Positions 1 through 8,568 of a DNA stretch of 64,000 nt are shown in pieces. The stretch spans positions 1-64,000 of the forward strand of contig NZ_SSBL01000018.1 in the NCBI RefSeq assembly GCF_004795105.1, given 5' to 3'. The position numbers and the translations under genes are program-made. This DNA is from Streptomyces sp. A0642. Lineage in GTDB: Bacteria; Actinomycetota; Actinomycetes; Streptomycetales; Streptomycetaceae. Each line of letters opens with the position of its first letter. Within the stretch, counting starts at the first letter, position 1. Below the pieces are notes generated by a model that saw only the letters and a list, made by a program, of their open reading frames with translations, searched no databases and had not been told where the DNA came from.

Positions 1-108
1 GCCGGCCCTGTTCGTGGTCGGGTCGTGACCGGCCGGAGCTGTTGGCGGGCTGCGCCCCGGCCTACGTTTGACGGGGCCGCGCCGGGGGGTGCGGGGGTTG
101 TGGGGGCC

Positions 109-615
109 ATGACGTTGTCGGGGATACCGCCGTATCCGGATCAGCACACCGGTATGCCGCGGCGGCGCACCGGCACACCGCGCCGGGTGGTGATCCTGAT
201 CGTGGTGATGGCGTCGCTGCTGGTGCTGTCGCCTGTCGCGCTCGTGGTGGCGTTCTTCTACGTCTGGGGGAAGAACCACGAGGACCTGCGCTTCCCGGAC
301 CAGGACGTGAGCATTGTGTCCTGCCGGAAGGATGAGGTCACCGGCGGGCCGGTGGCGGAGGTGCGGGTGGAGAGCCGGGCGAAGCGGCCCGGCACCTTCA
401 CGGTCCACGTCAGGTTCCGTGCCCCGCGGGGCAAGGGCGGGAGCGATCCGGCCGGGAAGCGCACCGTGATCTTCAGGGACCTGGCGGTGGGGGCCACGGC
501 GACCCGGTCGGCCGCGGGGCCGGCCCCGGTGCGGGGCAGGCCGCAGTGCGTGCTCGCCGACGTGACCTTCCTGTCGACAGCCCTGGCCCGGCAGTCGGCG
601 AGCGCCACGCCGTGA
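109..615 (+). CDS. Hypothetical single-pass membrane protein
   Basis: A 168-residue protein that I do not recognise. A short proline- and arginine-rich N-terminus (about residues 1-26) is followed by one strong hydrophobic segment (about 27-54), so the remaining ~115 residues are probably outside the cell. The outer part is basic and contains two cysteines (in SCRKDEV and PQCVLAD) that could pair; its short beta-like stretches fit a small beta-sandwich ectodomain. The reading frame is open further upstream, but the ATG chosen here is the first start that gives a normal Streptomyces N-terminus. The gene stands alone and is convergent with the next gene. Function unknown. Confidence 0.6.
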   Translation: MTLSGIPPYPDQHTGMPRRRTGTPRRVVILIVVMASLLVLSPVALVVAFFYVWGKNHEDLRFPDQDVSIVSCRKDEVTGGPVAEVRVESRAKRPGTFTVHVRFRAPRGKGGSDPAGKRTVIFRDLAVGATATRSAAGPAPVRGRPQCVLADVTFLSTALARQSASATP

Positions 616-663
616 AGGGGTGGCACCCGGTCCACGAGCCTCGACGGCCGTGGACCGGGGCCG

Positions 664-1083
664 TCAGAGGGCGCCGACCAGCCGCGGCGGGGCGGCGGGG
701 GAGTCGGCGGCGGCAGCGGCGGAGACCGCCGCGGTGTGGGCGTCCATACGCTCGGCCGAGAGGATCGCGACCACGGTGTCGGCGCGGGACGCCGCCACGA
801 CCAGCGCCCGGCCCGCGAGGGCGTGGGCACGGCGGTGGAGGGCGATCGCCGGCGCGTCGCTCAGGCCCGCGTGCCGGGCGGGCGGTGCGCCGCGCAACCG
901 GGCGACCTGCTCGGCGATGCGGTCGCCCGCCTCGGCGAGACCCAGTTCGTCGGTGACCGCGAGCAGTGCGGCCAGGTGCCCGGCGAGCTGGATGTCCAGC
1001 TCCTCCTCGCGGGTGCGGTGCGGGAAGTCGTCGGCGTGGTCGGCCGGTGTGTGGACCGATTTGGTGCGGATCGGTTCGTACAT
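664..1083 (-). CDS. Small hypothetical protein, alanine-rich helical
   Basis: A 139-residue soluble protein without signal or membrane segments, predicted almost wholly alpha-helical (long Ala/Leu/Arg/Glu stretches such as EELDIQLAGHLAALLAVTDE). It lies downstream of, and in the same direction as, the aminotransferase gene (about 90 bp gap), so it could be co-transcribed. I cannot name a family. The ATG start is preceded on the minus strand by a purine-rich AGGAGG-like stretch, which supports the start. Sure that it is a gene, unsure what it does. Confidence 0.6.
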   Translation of the reverse strand: MYEPIRTKSVHTPADHADDFPHRTREEELDIQLAGHLAALLAVTDELGLAEAGDRIAEQVARLRGAPPARHAGLSDAPAIALHRRAHALAGRALVVAASRADTVVAILSAERMDAHTAAVSAAAAADSPAAPPRLVGAL

Positions 1084-1174
1084 GGATGGCCTCCTGGTGA
1101 TGCTGTGAGAACCATCCTAGCTTGGATTCAGTCTAAAGTTGTCTGTCTTCGATGCTGGAGGGTCGCCCTGGGCC

Positions 1175-2386
1175 CTAAACCTGACCGTAGCCGTCCAGGA
1201 AGCGGGCGATCCGGCCGATCGCGTCGGTCAGGTCCTCCGTCGAGGGCAGCGTCACGACCCGGAAGTGATCGGGGTCCGGCCAGTTGAACCCCGTCCCCTG
1301 GACCACCATGATCTTCTCGGCCCGCAGTAGGTCGAGGACCATCTGCCGGTCGTCCTTGATCTTGTAGACCTTGGGGTCGAGCCGGGGGAAGAGATACAGC
1401 GCCCCCTTCGGCTTCACACAGGTCACCCCCGGGATCTGCGTCAGCAGGTCGTACGCCACGTCCCGCTGCTCCAGGATCCGGCCGCCCGGCAGCACCAGGT
1501 CGTTGATCGACTGCCGCCCGCCGAGCGCGGTGGCCACGGCGTGCTGGGAGGGCATGTTGGCGCACAGCCGCATGTTGGCGAGGATCGTCAGCCCCTCGAT
1601 GTACGAGGAGGCGTGCGCCTTGGGCCCGCAGACGGCCAGCCAGCCGGACCGGTAACCGGCCACCCGGTAGTTCTTGGACAGCCCGTTGAAGGTGAGCACC
1701 ATCAGATCGGGGGCGATCGTCGCCGTCGGCGTGTGCGTCGCGCCGTCGTACAGGATCCGGTCGTAGATCTCGTCGGAGCAGACCACCAGGTTGTGCCGCC
1801 GGGCGATCTCCGTCAGGCCGCGCAGCATCTCGTCGTCGTAGACGGCGCCGGTCGGATTGTTCGGATTGATGATCACCATGGCCTTGGTGCGGTCGGTGAT
1901 CTTCCGCTCGATGTCGGCCAGGTCCGGCATCCAGTCCGACTGCTCGTCGCACCGGTAGTGCACGGCCGTTCCGCCGGCGAGCGAGACGGACGCAGTCCAC
2001 AGCGGATAGTCCGGAGCCGGTACGAGCACCTCGTCGCCGTCGTCGAGCAGGGCCTGCATCGACATCTGGATCAGCTCGGAGACGCCGTTGCCCAGGTAGA
2101 CGTCCTCGACGTCGAGGTCGATCCCCTTGGTCTGGTAGTGCTGCATCACCGCCCGCCGTGCGGACAGCAGCCCCTTCGCATCGCCGTAACCGTGCGCCCC
2201 CGACAGGTTGCGCAGGATGTCTTCGAGGATCTCGGGCGGGCACTCGAAACCGAACGCGGCAGGGTTGCCGGTGTTCAGCTTGAGGATGCGATGACCTGCT
2301 GCTTCCAGCCGCATCGCCTCCTCGAGCACGGGGCCTCGGATCTCGTAACAGACGTTGGCGAGCTTCGTGGACTGGATGACCTGCAT
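1175..2386 (-). CDS. Class I/II PLP-dependent aminotransferase (AlaA-like)
   Basis: 403-residue cytosolic fold-type I aminotransferase. Visible motifs are NPNNPTG (residues 174-180), SDEIYDRI (204-211) and the PLP Schiff-base lysine K238 in SKNYRVAGYR, with R246 in the phosphate-binding set. Length and the N-terminal TKLANVCYEIRGP block resemble the AlaA (YfbQ) group, which makes alanine from pyruvate using glutamate; that substrate is inferred from family resemblance only. An upstream extension of 66 codons is open but proline/arginine-rich and unlike any aminotransferase N-terminus, so the ATG at 2386 is taken. Stand-alone gene in the same direction as the small gene downstream. Confidence 0.85.
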   Translation of the reverse strand: MQVIQSTKLANVCYEIRGPVLEEAMRLEAAGHRILKLNTGNPAAFGFECPPEILEDILRNLSGAHGYGDAKGLLSARRAVMQHYQTKGIDLDVEDVYLGNGVSELIQMSMQALLDDGDEVLVPAPDYPLWTASVSLAGGTAVHYRCDEQSDWMPDLADIERKITDRTKAMVIINPNNPTGAVYDDEMLRGLTEIARRHNLVVCSDEIYDRILYDGATHTPTATIAPDLMVLTFNGLSKNYRVAGYRSGWLAVCGPKAHASSYIEGLTILANMRLCANMPSQHAVATALGGRQSINDLVLPGGRILEQRDVAYDLLTQIPGVTCVKPKGALYLFPRLDPKVYKIKDDRQMVLDLLRAEKIMVVQGTGFNWPDPDHFRVVTLPSTEDLTDAIGRIARFLDGYGQV

Positions 2387-2611
2387 GTCTGCGAGCTTAC
2401 GACTGTGTTTCGCGGGCCGCCCGGCCTTTCCCCGCGCATTGACCCACCCGGGTCGGTCCGCCCACCGCCCCGGCTTCCATCGCCATGCCTCCGCGCCCCC
2501 GGACCGTCGGAATCCGGGACGCGGGGCGGGCCGGGGCTTGGAATGGGGTGGGACGGGGACGTGACCGACGGGACCGGGTGACATGCGCCACGGCGCGCCG
2601 CGGCCGCTCGG

Positions 2612-2824
2612 CTACTCGCTCCTGTCCTCGGCGAGGGTGTGGGCGACCAGCGCGTTGGCGTGGCCGTGGCCCATCGCGTGCTCGGACTTGAGCCAGCCCA
2701 CGAGCTCCATGTGCTTGGTCAGCGGCGAGGCGCGGATGAGGTCCTTCCACTCCGCGACCGGACGGCCGTACTTCTGCTCGATCGACGGGAAATAGCTTGC
2801 GGGGCCCTTCACTGCATCGGTCAT
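2612..2824 (-). CDS. DUF4287 domain protein
   Basis: A 70-residue protein that matches the small DUF4287 family in layout: N-terminal GPASYFPSIEQKYGRP, then KHMELVGWLKSEHAMGHGHANALVAH. Members are single-domain cytosolic proteins of about 70 residues with no established biochemical role. The ATG is chosen because the upstream in-frame extension runs through a GC-rich tandem repeat (2834-2872) and is unlikely to be coding. The downstream neighbour is the aminotransferase (same strand, ~225 bp away); the upstream neighbour is an SDR gene. Confidence 0.8.
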   Translation of the reverse strand: MTDAVKGPASYFPSIEQKYGRPVAEWKDLIRASPLTKHMELVGWLKSEHAMGHGHANALVAHTLAEDRSE

Positions 2825-2833
2825 GCCGGAAGT

Positions 2834-2872
2834 CTGACAGCCGGGTCTGACAGCCGGGTCCGACAGCCGGGT
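2834..2872. repeat. Three tandem 13-bp units before the DUF4287 gene
   Basis: Three head-to-tail copies of a C(T/C)GACAGCCGGGT unit (2834-2846, 2847-2859, 2860-2872) with a partial fourth, lying just upstream of the DUF4287 start codon. Units differ only at one T/C position. The repeat sits where the promoter or leader of the small gene should be; it may be slippage-prone or may hold a repeated protein-binding site. Confidence 0.85.
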
Positions 2873-2904
2873 CCGACCGTCGGCCCGCCGGAAACCGCAC
2901 GACC

Positions 2905-3636
2905 TCACCAGGGAACCGCGCCCGCGTCCTCGAAGAACTGACCGGTCGGGCCGCCGTCGGGCAGGGTCGCGAGTCTGAGGGCGATCGCCGCGCCCTGCTC
3001 GGGGGTGCGCACCCCGCTGAAGCCGTTGAGGCCGGTCGCGACGTAGCCGGGGCAGCCGAGGTTGATCAGGATGTTCGTGTCGCTCAGCTCCCGGGCGTAC
3101 TGGACGGTGACGGCGTTCAGGAACGTCTTGGACGGCGCGTACGCCACGGCCACCGGACCCGTCGTCTGCTCACCGCCGGTTCCCGACTGACGGGTGAGGG
3201 AGCCGACGCTGCTGGACATGTTCACGATCCGGGGTGAGGGGGAGCGGCGCAGCAGCGGCAGCATCGCGTTGGTGACGCGGATGACGCCGATCACGTTGGT
3301 CTCCACGACGGTCCGGATGGTGGCGGGATCGACCAGGGTCGGCTCCTGCGGGATGCCGCCGGTGATCGCGGCGTTGTTGACGAGTACGTCGAGGCGCCCG
3401 GTCCGCTCCTCGATCAGCCGTGCGGCGGCGGTCGCGCTCGCGTCGTCGGTCACGTCCAGCGGTACGCCGAAGGCGTCGACGCCGCTCGCACGCAGCGCCT
3501 CCACCGCGTCCTTGCGGCGTTGGCCGTCCCGGGCGCCCACGCCGACGCTCCAGCCGAGGGCGCCCAGGCCGACGGCGATCTCGTAGCCGATTCCCTTGTT
3601 CGCGCCGGTGACCAGCGCGGTCTTTCGTTCGCTCAT
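2905..3636 (-). CDS. Short-chain dehydrogenase/reductase (SDR)
   Basis: 243-residue classical SDR. The NAD(P)-binding motif TGANKGIG is near the N-terminus, NNAAITGG in the middle, the catalytic serine in NMSSSVGS and the catalytic YAPSK (YxxxK) follow. The two basic positions after the glycine motif (GARDGQRR) suggest NADP(H). The physiological substrate is not visible. It is divergent from a LysR regulator starting 94 bp away, and the shared gap holds a perfect LysR-type palindrome, so the LysR product probably controls it. ATG at 3636 gives the usual MSERKTALVTG start; upstream codons are non-coding in character. Confidence 0.88.
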   Translation of the reverse strand: MSERKTALVTGANKGIGYEIAVGLGALGWSVGVGARDGQRRKDAVEALRASGVDAFGVPLDVTDDASATAAARLIEERTGRLDVLVNNAAITGGIPQEPTLVDPATIRTVVETNVIGVIRVTNAMLPLLRRSPSPRIVNMSSSVGSLTRQSGTGGEQTTGPVAVAYAPSKTFLNAVTVQYARELSDTNILINLGCPGYVATGLNGFSGVRTPEQGAAIALRLATLPDGGPTGQFFEDAGAVPW

Positions 3637-3693
3637 GGGGACGATGCTTCCTCGGAGCCCGGCGGGGGTCCAACACCGATCGGGTGGGCGGCG

Positions 3694-3708
3694 ATACCCG
3701 CAGGGTAT
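3694..3708. promoter_or_regulatory. LysR box between SDR and LysR genes
   Basis: A perfect inverted repeat ATACCC-GCA-GGGTAT. It contains T-N11-A (T3695, A3707), the classic LysR-type recognition layout, inside the 94-bp divergent intergenic region 23 bp before the LysR start. What is seen is the palindrome; the binding by the neighbouring regulator is inferred. Confidence 0.75.
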
Positions 3709-3730
3709 GAACGCGGAGTAGCGTGACCGC

Positions 3731-4582
3731 ATGGAGACCCGGGAACTGCGCTATTTCATCGCTGTCGCCGAGGAACTGCACTTCGGGCGCGCCGCGCAGC
3801 GGCTCGGAATCGCGCAGCCGCCTCTGTCGCGGGCGATCCAGCAGCTCGAACGCCGCCTCGGGGCAGCGCTGTTGGATCGCACCAACCGCACGGTCACGCT
3901 GACCGAGGCCGGCTCGGTGCTGTTGACCGAGGGCCGCGCGGCGCTCGACGCGGTCGGTGCGGCCGAGCGCCGGACCCGTCGCGCCGCCCTTTCCGTGACC
4001 GGGCGTCCCGGCCTGGTCCTGGTCACCAAAGCCAGCGCGTCCAGGGAACTGCTGGCCGGTCTCCTCGACGCGTACGCCGCCGAACCGGGCACGGTCCCCG
4101 TCGACGTCATCCTGTGCGGGCCGGCCGAGCAGGAACGATTCCTGCGCGAGGGGCGGGCCGACGTGGCGCTGCTGCACCGGCCGTTCGACTCGACGGCCGG
4201 GTTCCACGCCGAAGAGCTCGCCACGGAGGGCCAGGTCGTGGTCCTGCCCGCCGGGCATCCCCTCACCGTCCGGCCCCATGTGCGCATGGCCGACATCAGC
4301 GCGCTGCCGGGCCTGCCCCTGCCGCGCTGGCCCGCCCCGGACGGCACCTACCCGCCCGGCCCCGGCCCGCAGGTCCGCGACCACGCGCAGCTGTTGCAGC
4401 TCGTCGCACTCGGCCGCGCGTGCGCGGTCTCACCGGAGTCGTGCCGGGCCCAACTGCCGGATGACCTCACCGCCGTGCCCGTGCTGGACGCACCGGCCGT
4501 CACCACCGTGATCGCCTGGCCCCCGCACAGCCGCTCCCGAGCCGTCGCCGACCTCGTCCGCACCGCGACGCGCCTCCTGTAG
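3731..4582 (+). CDS. LysR family transcriptional regulator
   Basis: 283 residues. The N-terminal winged helix-turn-helix is typical (ELRYFIAVAEELHFGRAAQRL, then PPLSRAIQQLERRLG and LFDRT-like LLDRTNRTVTLTEAG); residues ~90-283 form a periplasmic-binding-protein-like effector domain. The divergent partner is an SDR, and the intergenic palindrome at 3694-3708 is its likely operator. LysR regulators usually repress themselves and activate the divergent gene with a small-molecule inducer, which is unknown here. The start ATG has no competing upstream start. Confidence 0.9.
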   Translation: METRELRYFIAVAEELHFGRAAQRLGIAQPPLSRAIQQLERRLGAALLDRTNRTVTLTEAGSVLLTEGRAALDAVGAAERRTRRAALSVTGRPGLVLVTKASASRELLAGLLDAYAAEPGTVPVDVILCGPAEQERFLREGRADVALLHRPFDSTAGFHAEELATEGQVVVLPAGHPLTVRPHVRMADISALPGLPLPRWPAPDGTYPPGPGPQVRDHAQLLQLVALGRACAVSPESCRAQLPDDLTAVPVLDAPAVTTVIAWPPHSRSRAVADLVRTATRLL

Positions 4583-4789
4583 TGCCGACGAGCCCGGCGA
4601 TTCCCCGTCCCGGCGTCCCGGCACGCAGCGGCTCAGTGAGCACACCGTGAAGGGGCCCGGCACCGCCCGGCCCGGTTCGGCGTGCCGTAGCGAGCCCGCT
4701 GAGGCACCCGACCGGGCCGGGCACAGGATGTCGGGTGGGGGAGGGCGGCCGGTTCCTAGCGTGGTGGGGGAAAGGGAAGGAGGCCCGGG

Positions 4790-5656
4790 GTGCTGGAACG
4801 GCTGAACGAGGCCATGGACCACATCGAGCGCCGTCTCGCCGACCGCATCGAGGTCGCCGAGCTGGCCAGGATCGCCCTGACGTCGGAATACCACCTGCGG
4901 CGGATGTTCTCCGCACTCGCCGGGATGCCGCTGTCGGAGTACATCCGGCGCAGGCGGCTCACCGTCGCGGGCGCGGAGGTGCTGGCCGGTGAGCGGACTC
5001 TGCTGGACGTCGCGGTGCGGTACGGCTACGCCTCGGGCGAGGCGTTCGCCCGCGCGTTCCGGGCGGTGCACGGCATCGGTCCGGGTGAGGCCAGGCGGAC
5101 CGGGGCCGCGCTGCGGTCCCAGCCCCGGATGTCCTTCCGCCTCGTCGTCGAAGGGACCAGCAGCATGCGATACCGGATCGTGGAGAAGGAGACGTTCTGT
5201 GTGGTGGGGAGGAAGGCGCGCGTTCCGCTGGTGCACGAGGGGATGAACCCCGCCATCGCCGCGTTCGTCCGGAGCATCGACAAGGAGACCGTGGAGCGCA
5301 TCAAGCGCCTCTCCGACCAGGAGCCGGAGGGGATCGTCCAGGTCAGTGACGACCTCGCCGAGAGCCGGGCCGAGGGGACCGAACTGGACTACTACCACGG
5401 GGTGGTGAGCTCGGCGGCCGTCCCCGAGGACATGGACGCGCTTCCCGTGGCGGCGGGCGCCTGGGCCGTCTTCGAAAGCTCCGGGGCGTTCCCGCAGGCC
5501 CTTCAGTACCTGTGGCGCGACGTGTTCACCGAGTGGTTCCCGTCCAACCCGTACCGCAGCCGGCCGGGGCCCGAGATCCTGCGCACGCGTCTGACGCCCG
5601 ACGGGGCACATGCGGAAGCGCAGTTGTGGATCCCGGTGGAGCGGACGGAGGTCTGA
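4790..5656 (+). CDS. AraC family regulator with GyrI-like effector domain
   Basis: 288 residues. The N-terminal ~100 residues hold two AraC helix-turn-helix motifs (VAELARIALTSEYHLRRMFS and LLDVAVRYGYASGEAFARAF followed by GIGPGEARR). Residues ~120-288 fit a GyrI-like/effector-binding domain (SOUL-like fold; MSFRLVVEG...RYRIVEKETF). The order HTH then GyrI is the Rob/SoxS-like arrangement that senses small, often amphipathic or drug-like molecules; the ligand is unknown. The GTG start is supported by a strong AAGGGAAGGAGG stretch just upstream. It stands alone; the 207 bp before it shows nothing recognisable. Confidence 0.85.
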   Translation: MLERLNEAMDHIERRLADRIEVAELARIALTSEYHLRRMFSALAGMPLSEYIRRRRLTVAGAEVLAGERTLLDVAVRYGYASGEAFARAFRAVHGIGPGEARRTGAALRSQPRMSFRLVVEGTSSMRYRIVEKETFCVVGRKARVPLVHEGMNPAIAAFVRSIDKETVERIKRLSDQEPEGIVQVSDDLAESRAEGTELDYYHGVVSSAAVPEDMDALPVAAGAWAVFESSGAFPQALQYLWRDVFTEWFPSNPYRSRPGPEILRTRLTPDGAHAEAQLWIPVERTEV

Positions 5657-5807
5657 GGGGCGCCCCGCCCGCCCGGGCCCGCGGCCGTGTCCCCCGTGCG
5701 AGCTACGCGCAGGTGTCCACCGAGCGGTGACGACTCCGGTACGCCTGATCCGTAGCGTCGGATCCGTAGCCGCGGGAGACGTCCGCGGGCCCGGCAGAGG
5801 AGTGCGC

Positions 5808-6647
5808 ATGAGAGTCGTATGGCAGCTGGTGACCGTCGGCGCGGTGTGGATGATCGGCGGTCAGTGCGTGGCCGCCGTGGACGGGAATCCGTGGCTCACG
5901 CTGGTTCTCGGCCTGTTGACCGCGGTGCTCGCCGTGGCGGCCTACCGGTGGGTGGTCGGGCGGACCGAGCACCGCCCGGTCACCGAGCTGGCCCCCGGGG
6001 GCGCGAGGGCGGCCGCCGGGCGCGGGGTGCTGATCGGCGTGCCGTTGTTCTCGGCCGTCATCCTGATCCTGGCGGTCTCGGGGCAGTACCACGTGGACGG
6101 CATCGGCTCGGTCACCGGCGCGATGGGGCTGATCGGTTTCATGGCGGCCGCCGCGGTCACCGAGGAACTGCTGTTCCGCGGCATCCTGTTCAGGGTCGTC
6201 GAGGAACGCGGCGGCACCTGGCTCGCGCTGACGCTGACCGGAGCCCTGTTCGGCCTCATGCACCTGCTGAACCCGAACGCCAGCCTCTGGGGCGCCGTCG
6301 CCATCGCCGTCGAGGCGGGCGGCATGCTCGCCGCCGCGTACGCGGCCACCCGCACGCTGTGGCTTCCCATCGGCGTGCACCTCGGCTGGAACTTCGCCGA
6401 GTCCGGCATCTTCAGCACCGAGGTCTCGGGCAACGACACCCCCCAAGGGCTTCTGGACTCCGCGACGTCGGGCCCGCATCTGCTGACCGGCGGCGACTTC
6501 GGGCCGGAGGCCAGTCTGTACGCGGTGCTGGCCGGGGCCGTGCTGACGGTGGCGTTCATGTGGCTGGCCCACCGGCGCGGCCACGTGGTGCCCCGGCGCG
6601 GCCGGCGCGTCGTCGAAGCCGGGACCGCCGCTAGAGTTCCCCGGTGA
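5808..6647 (+). CDS. CPBP family intramembrane metalloprotease
   Basis: About 279 residues with several membrane helices. It carries the three CPBP (CAAX/Abi) motifs: TEELLFRGILF (EExxxR), a histidine in GLMHLLN and GVHLGWNF (HxxxN-like), which bind metal within the membrane. In bacteria these proteins process peptides or act in self-immunity; the target is unknown. Its TGA overlaps the GTG of the histidine kinase by 4 bp, so translation of the protease and the two-component system is coupled, which suggests that the protease takes part in or responds to the same signal. A GTG six bases upstream is an alternative start. Confidence 0.85.
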   Translation: MRVVWQLVTVGAVWMIGGQCVAAVDGNPWLTLVLGLLTAVLAVAAYRWVVGRTEHRPVTELAPGGARAAAGRGVLIGVPLFSAVILILAVSGQYHVDGIGSVTGAMGLIGFMAAAAVTEELLFRGILFRVVEERGGTWLALTLTGALFGLMHLLNPNASLWGAVAIAVEAGGMLAAAYAATRTLWLPIGVHLGWNFAESGIFSTEVSGNDTPQGLLDSATSGPHLLTGGDFGPEASLYAVLAGAVLTVAFMWLAHRRGHVVPRRGRRVVEAGTAARVPR

Positions 6648-7798
6648 CCAGACTTCGGAGACTTCCGGAACGGTGGCACCGGCTGGACGTCACGGTCCGC
6701 GATCTTCCCCTCGGGCTGCTTCTCCTCGCGATGTCGCTCCTGCCGGCGCTCCACAACCGGGGTACGGAGATCGGCGGACTGCCGGCCCGCTCCCTCGACG
6801 TGCTCGGCGTGGTGGTCGTCTGCCTCCAAAGCCTCCCGCTCGCCGCGCGCCGGCGGTGGCCGGCGGCGGCTCTCGCCCTGGTGGTGCTCGGCTTCGGCGT
6901 GGACCAGCTGAGGGGTTACCACCTGATCGCGGGCACCGCGCTGCCCCTCGTCCTGCTGAGCGCGGGTTCCCATCTGGAGCGGCACCGGCGCGCCACCGTG
7001 CTCGTCCTCTCCGGGGCGTACGCGGCACTGGCGGTCGTGCTCTCCCGGACGGGGCCCGGTGAGAGCCTGGTCGGCTTCGTCTCCTTCTACGCGGCGCTCG
7101 CCCTCGCCTGGGCCGCCGGGGCCTGGCTGCGGCGCACCCGCATCCTGGAGGCCGAACGCCGCCTCCGGGTCGCCGAGGACACCCGCCTCGCCGAACGCAC
7201 CCGCATCGCCCGCGAGCTCCACGACATCGTGACCCACCACGTGACGGCGATGGTCGTCCAGACCGAGGCGGCCCGCTATCTGACCGCCGCTCCCGACCGG
7301 CTCGACCAGACCCTGGCCACCGTCACCGACACCGGCCGACGGGCCATCACCGACCTGCGGCACCTGCTCGACCTGCTCGACCCCGGCCACGGCGCCGAGG
7401 CCAGGACACCGGCCGTGGGCCGGATCCGTACCCTCGTGGAACAGAGCCGCCGGTCCGGGCAGACGGTGGAGTTCACCGAGCAGGGCATCCCGGCGGCGTC
7501 GACCGGCAGCGCCGACCTCGTGGCCTACCGGGTCGTCCAGGAAGCCCTGACGAACGCCCTCAAGCACGCCCGGGGGAGCACCGCTTCCGTCCAGGTGCGG
7601 CACAGTGAAAGGGAGATCGTCGTGGAGGTCGGCACGGACGGTTCCGGCTCACGGGCCCGGGTTCCCGGCGGGAGCGGGCGGGGCCTCGCGGGGCTCCGCG
7701 AGCGCGTCGACGTCCTGGGAGGCGACTTCAGCGCGGACTTCCGCGCCGACGGCGGCTTCGTCGTCCGGGCGCGCATACCCGCGGGGAGCCCGTCATGA
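6644..7798 (+). CDS. NarL-family sensor histidine kinase
   Basis: 384 residues. The N-terminal ~150 residues contain about four to five membrane helices with short loops, so sensing is probably within or close to the membrane. After a short helical linker come the HisKA_3 H-box (RIARELHDIVTHHVTAMV, phospho-histidine in ELHD), the N-box (VVQEALTNALKHA) and the G-box (GSGRGLAGLRERV). It is preceded by a CPBP protease with a 4-bp overlap and followed by its cognate response regulator, also with a 4-bp overlap. Confidence 0.9.
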   Translation: MTRLRRLPERWHRLDVTVRDLPLGLLLLAMSLLPALHNRGTEIGGLPARSLDVLGVVVVCLQSLPLAARRRWPAAALALVVLGFGVDQLRGYHLIAGTALPLVLLSAGSHLERHRRATVLVLSGAYAALAVVLSRTGPGESLVGFVSFYAALALAWAAGAWLRRTRILEAERRLRVAEDTRLAERTRIARELHDIVTHHVTAMVVQTEAARYLTAAPDRLDQTLATVTDTGRRAITDLRHLLDLLDPGHGAEARTPAVGRIRTLVEQSRRSGQTVEFTEQGIPAASTGSADLVAYRVVQEALTNALKHARGSTASVQVRHSEREIVVEVGTDGSGSRARVPGGSGRGLAGLRERVDVLGGDFSADFRADGGFVVRARIPAGSPS

Positions 7799-8454
7799 CC
7801 ACGCCCGTCCGGGTCCTCGTCTGCGACGACCAGATCCTGGTCCGCACCGGGCTGGCCACCATCATCGACGCCCAGCCCGACCTGGAGGTGGCGGGCGAGT
7901 GCGGGGACGGGCGGACCGCCGTCGACCTGGCCCGGCGGCTGCGCCCCGACGTCGTCGTGATGGATATCCGCATGCCCGTGCTCGACGGCATCGAGGCCAC
8001 CCGCCTGCTGGCCGGCGCCGGCGTGGCGGATCCCGTCAAGGTGCTCGTGGTGACCACCTTCAATCTGGACGAGTACGTGTACGAGGCGTTGCGCGCCGGA
8101 GCGAGCGGGTTCGTGCTGAAGGACGCGCCTCCGTCCCGGCTGCTGCACGCGATCCGGACCGTGCAGACCGGGCAGGCGCTGCTGGACCCCGAGGTGACCC
8201 GCCGGCTGGTGGGCCGGTACGCCGCCCGGATCCGGCCCACCGGCGGCCCCCCGGAGGACCTGCCGCTGACCCCTCGCGAACTGGAGGTCCTGCGACTCAT
8301 CGCGGACGGCTTCTCCAACAGCGAGATCGCCGGGACCCTCCTGATCAGCCCGGAGACCGTCAAGACCTTCGTGTCACGCATCCTCGCCAAACTCGGACTC
8401 CGTGACCGTGTCCAGGCCGTCGTCTACGCCTACCGCCAGGGCCTCGTGACCTGA
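7795..8454 (+). CDS. LuxR/NarL-family response regulator
   Basis: 219 residues. The receiver domain (1-~120) keeps the acidic pocket (CDDQ at 10-13), phospho-acceptor D57 in VVVMDIRMP, T in VVTTF and K in VLKDA. The C-terminal helix-turn-helix reads LTPRELEVLRLIADGFSNSE...SPETVKTFVSRILAKL. It completes the CPBP-kinase-regulator operon. Targets are not evident; the divergent or downstream genes carry no obvious repeated site. Confidence 0.92.
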   Translation: MTTPVRVLVCDDQILVRTGLATIIDAQPDLEVAGECGDGRTAVDLARRLRPDVVVMDIRMPVLDGIEATRLLAGAGVADPVKVLVVTTFNLDEYVYEALRAGASGFVLKDAPPSRLLHAIRTVQTGQALLDPEVTRRLVGRYAARIRPTGGPPEDLPLTPRELEVLRLIADGFSNSEIAGTLLISPETVKTFVSRILAKLGLRDRVQAVVYAYRQGLVT

Positions 8455-8568
8455 ATTCGCCCCTTGTGGCGTTCCCCCCAGTGCGCCAACATGCGCATGT
8501 CAAACCGGAAGAACTCCGGTCGCAGAGGCTTTCCACGCTCTGCGCAGGTCACGTGAGGGGACCCCCAC

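Noticed and set aside
1141-1185. GGGTCG...GGGCCC string after the aminotransferase as another regulon box
   Set aside because: Spacing and first half-site do not fit GGGTCC-N2-GGGCCCA and it lies at a 3' end, not before a gene.
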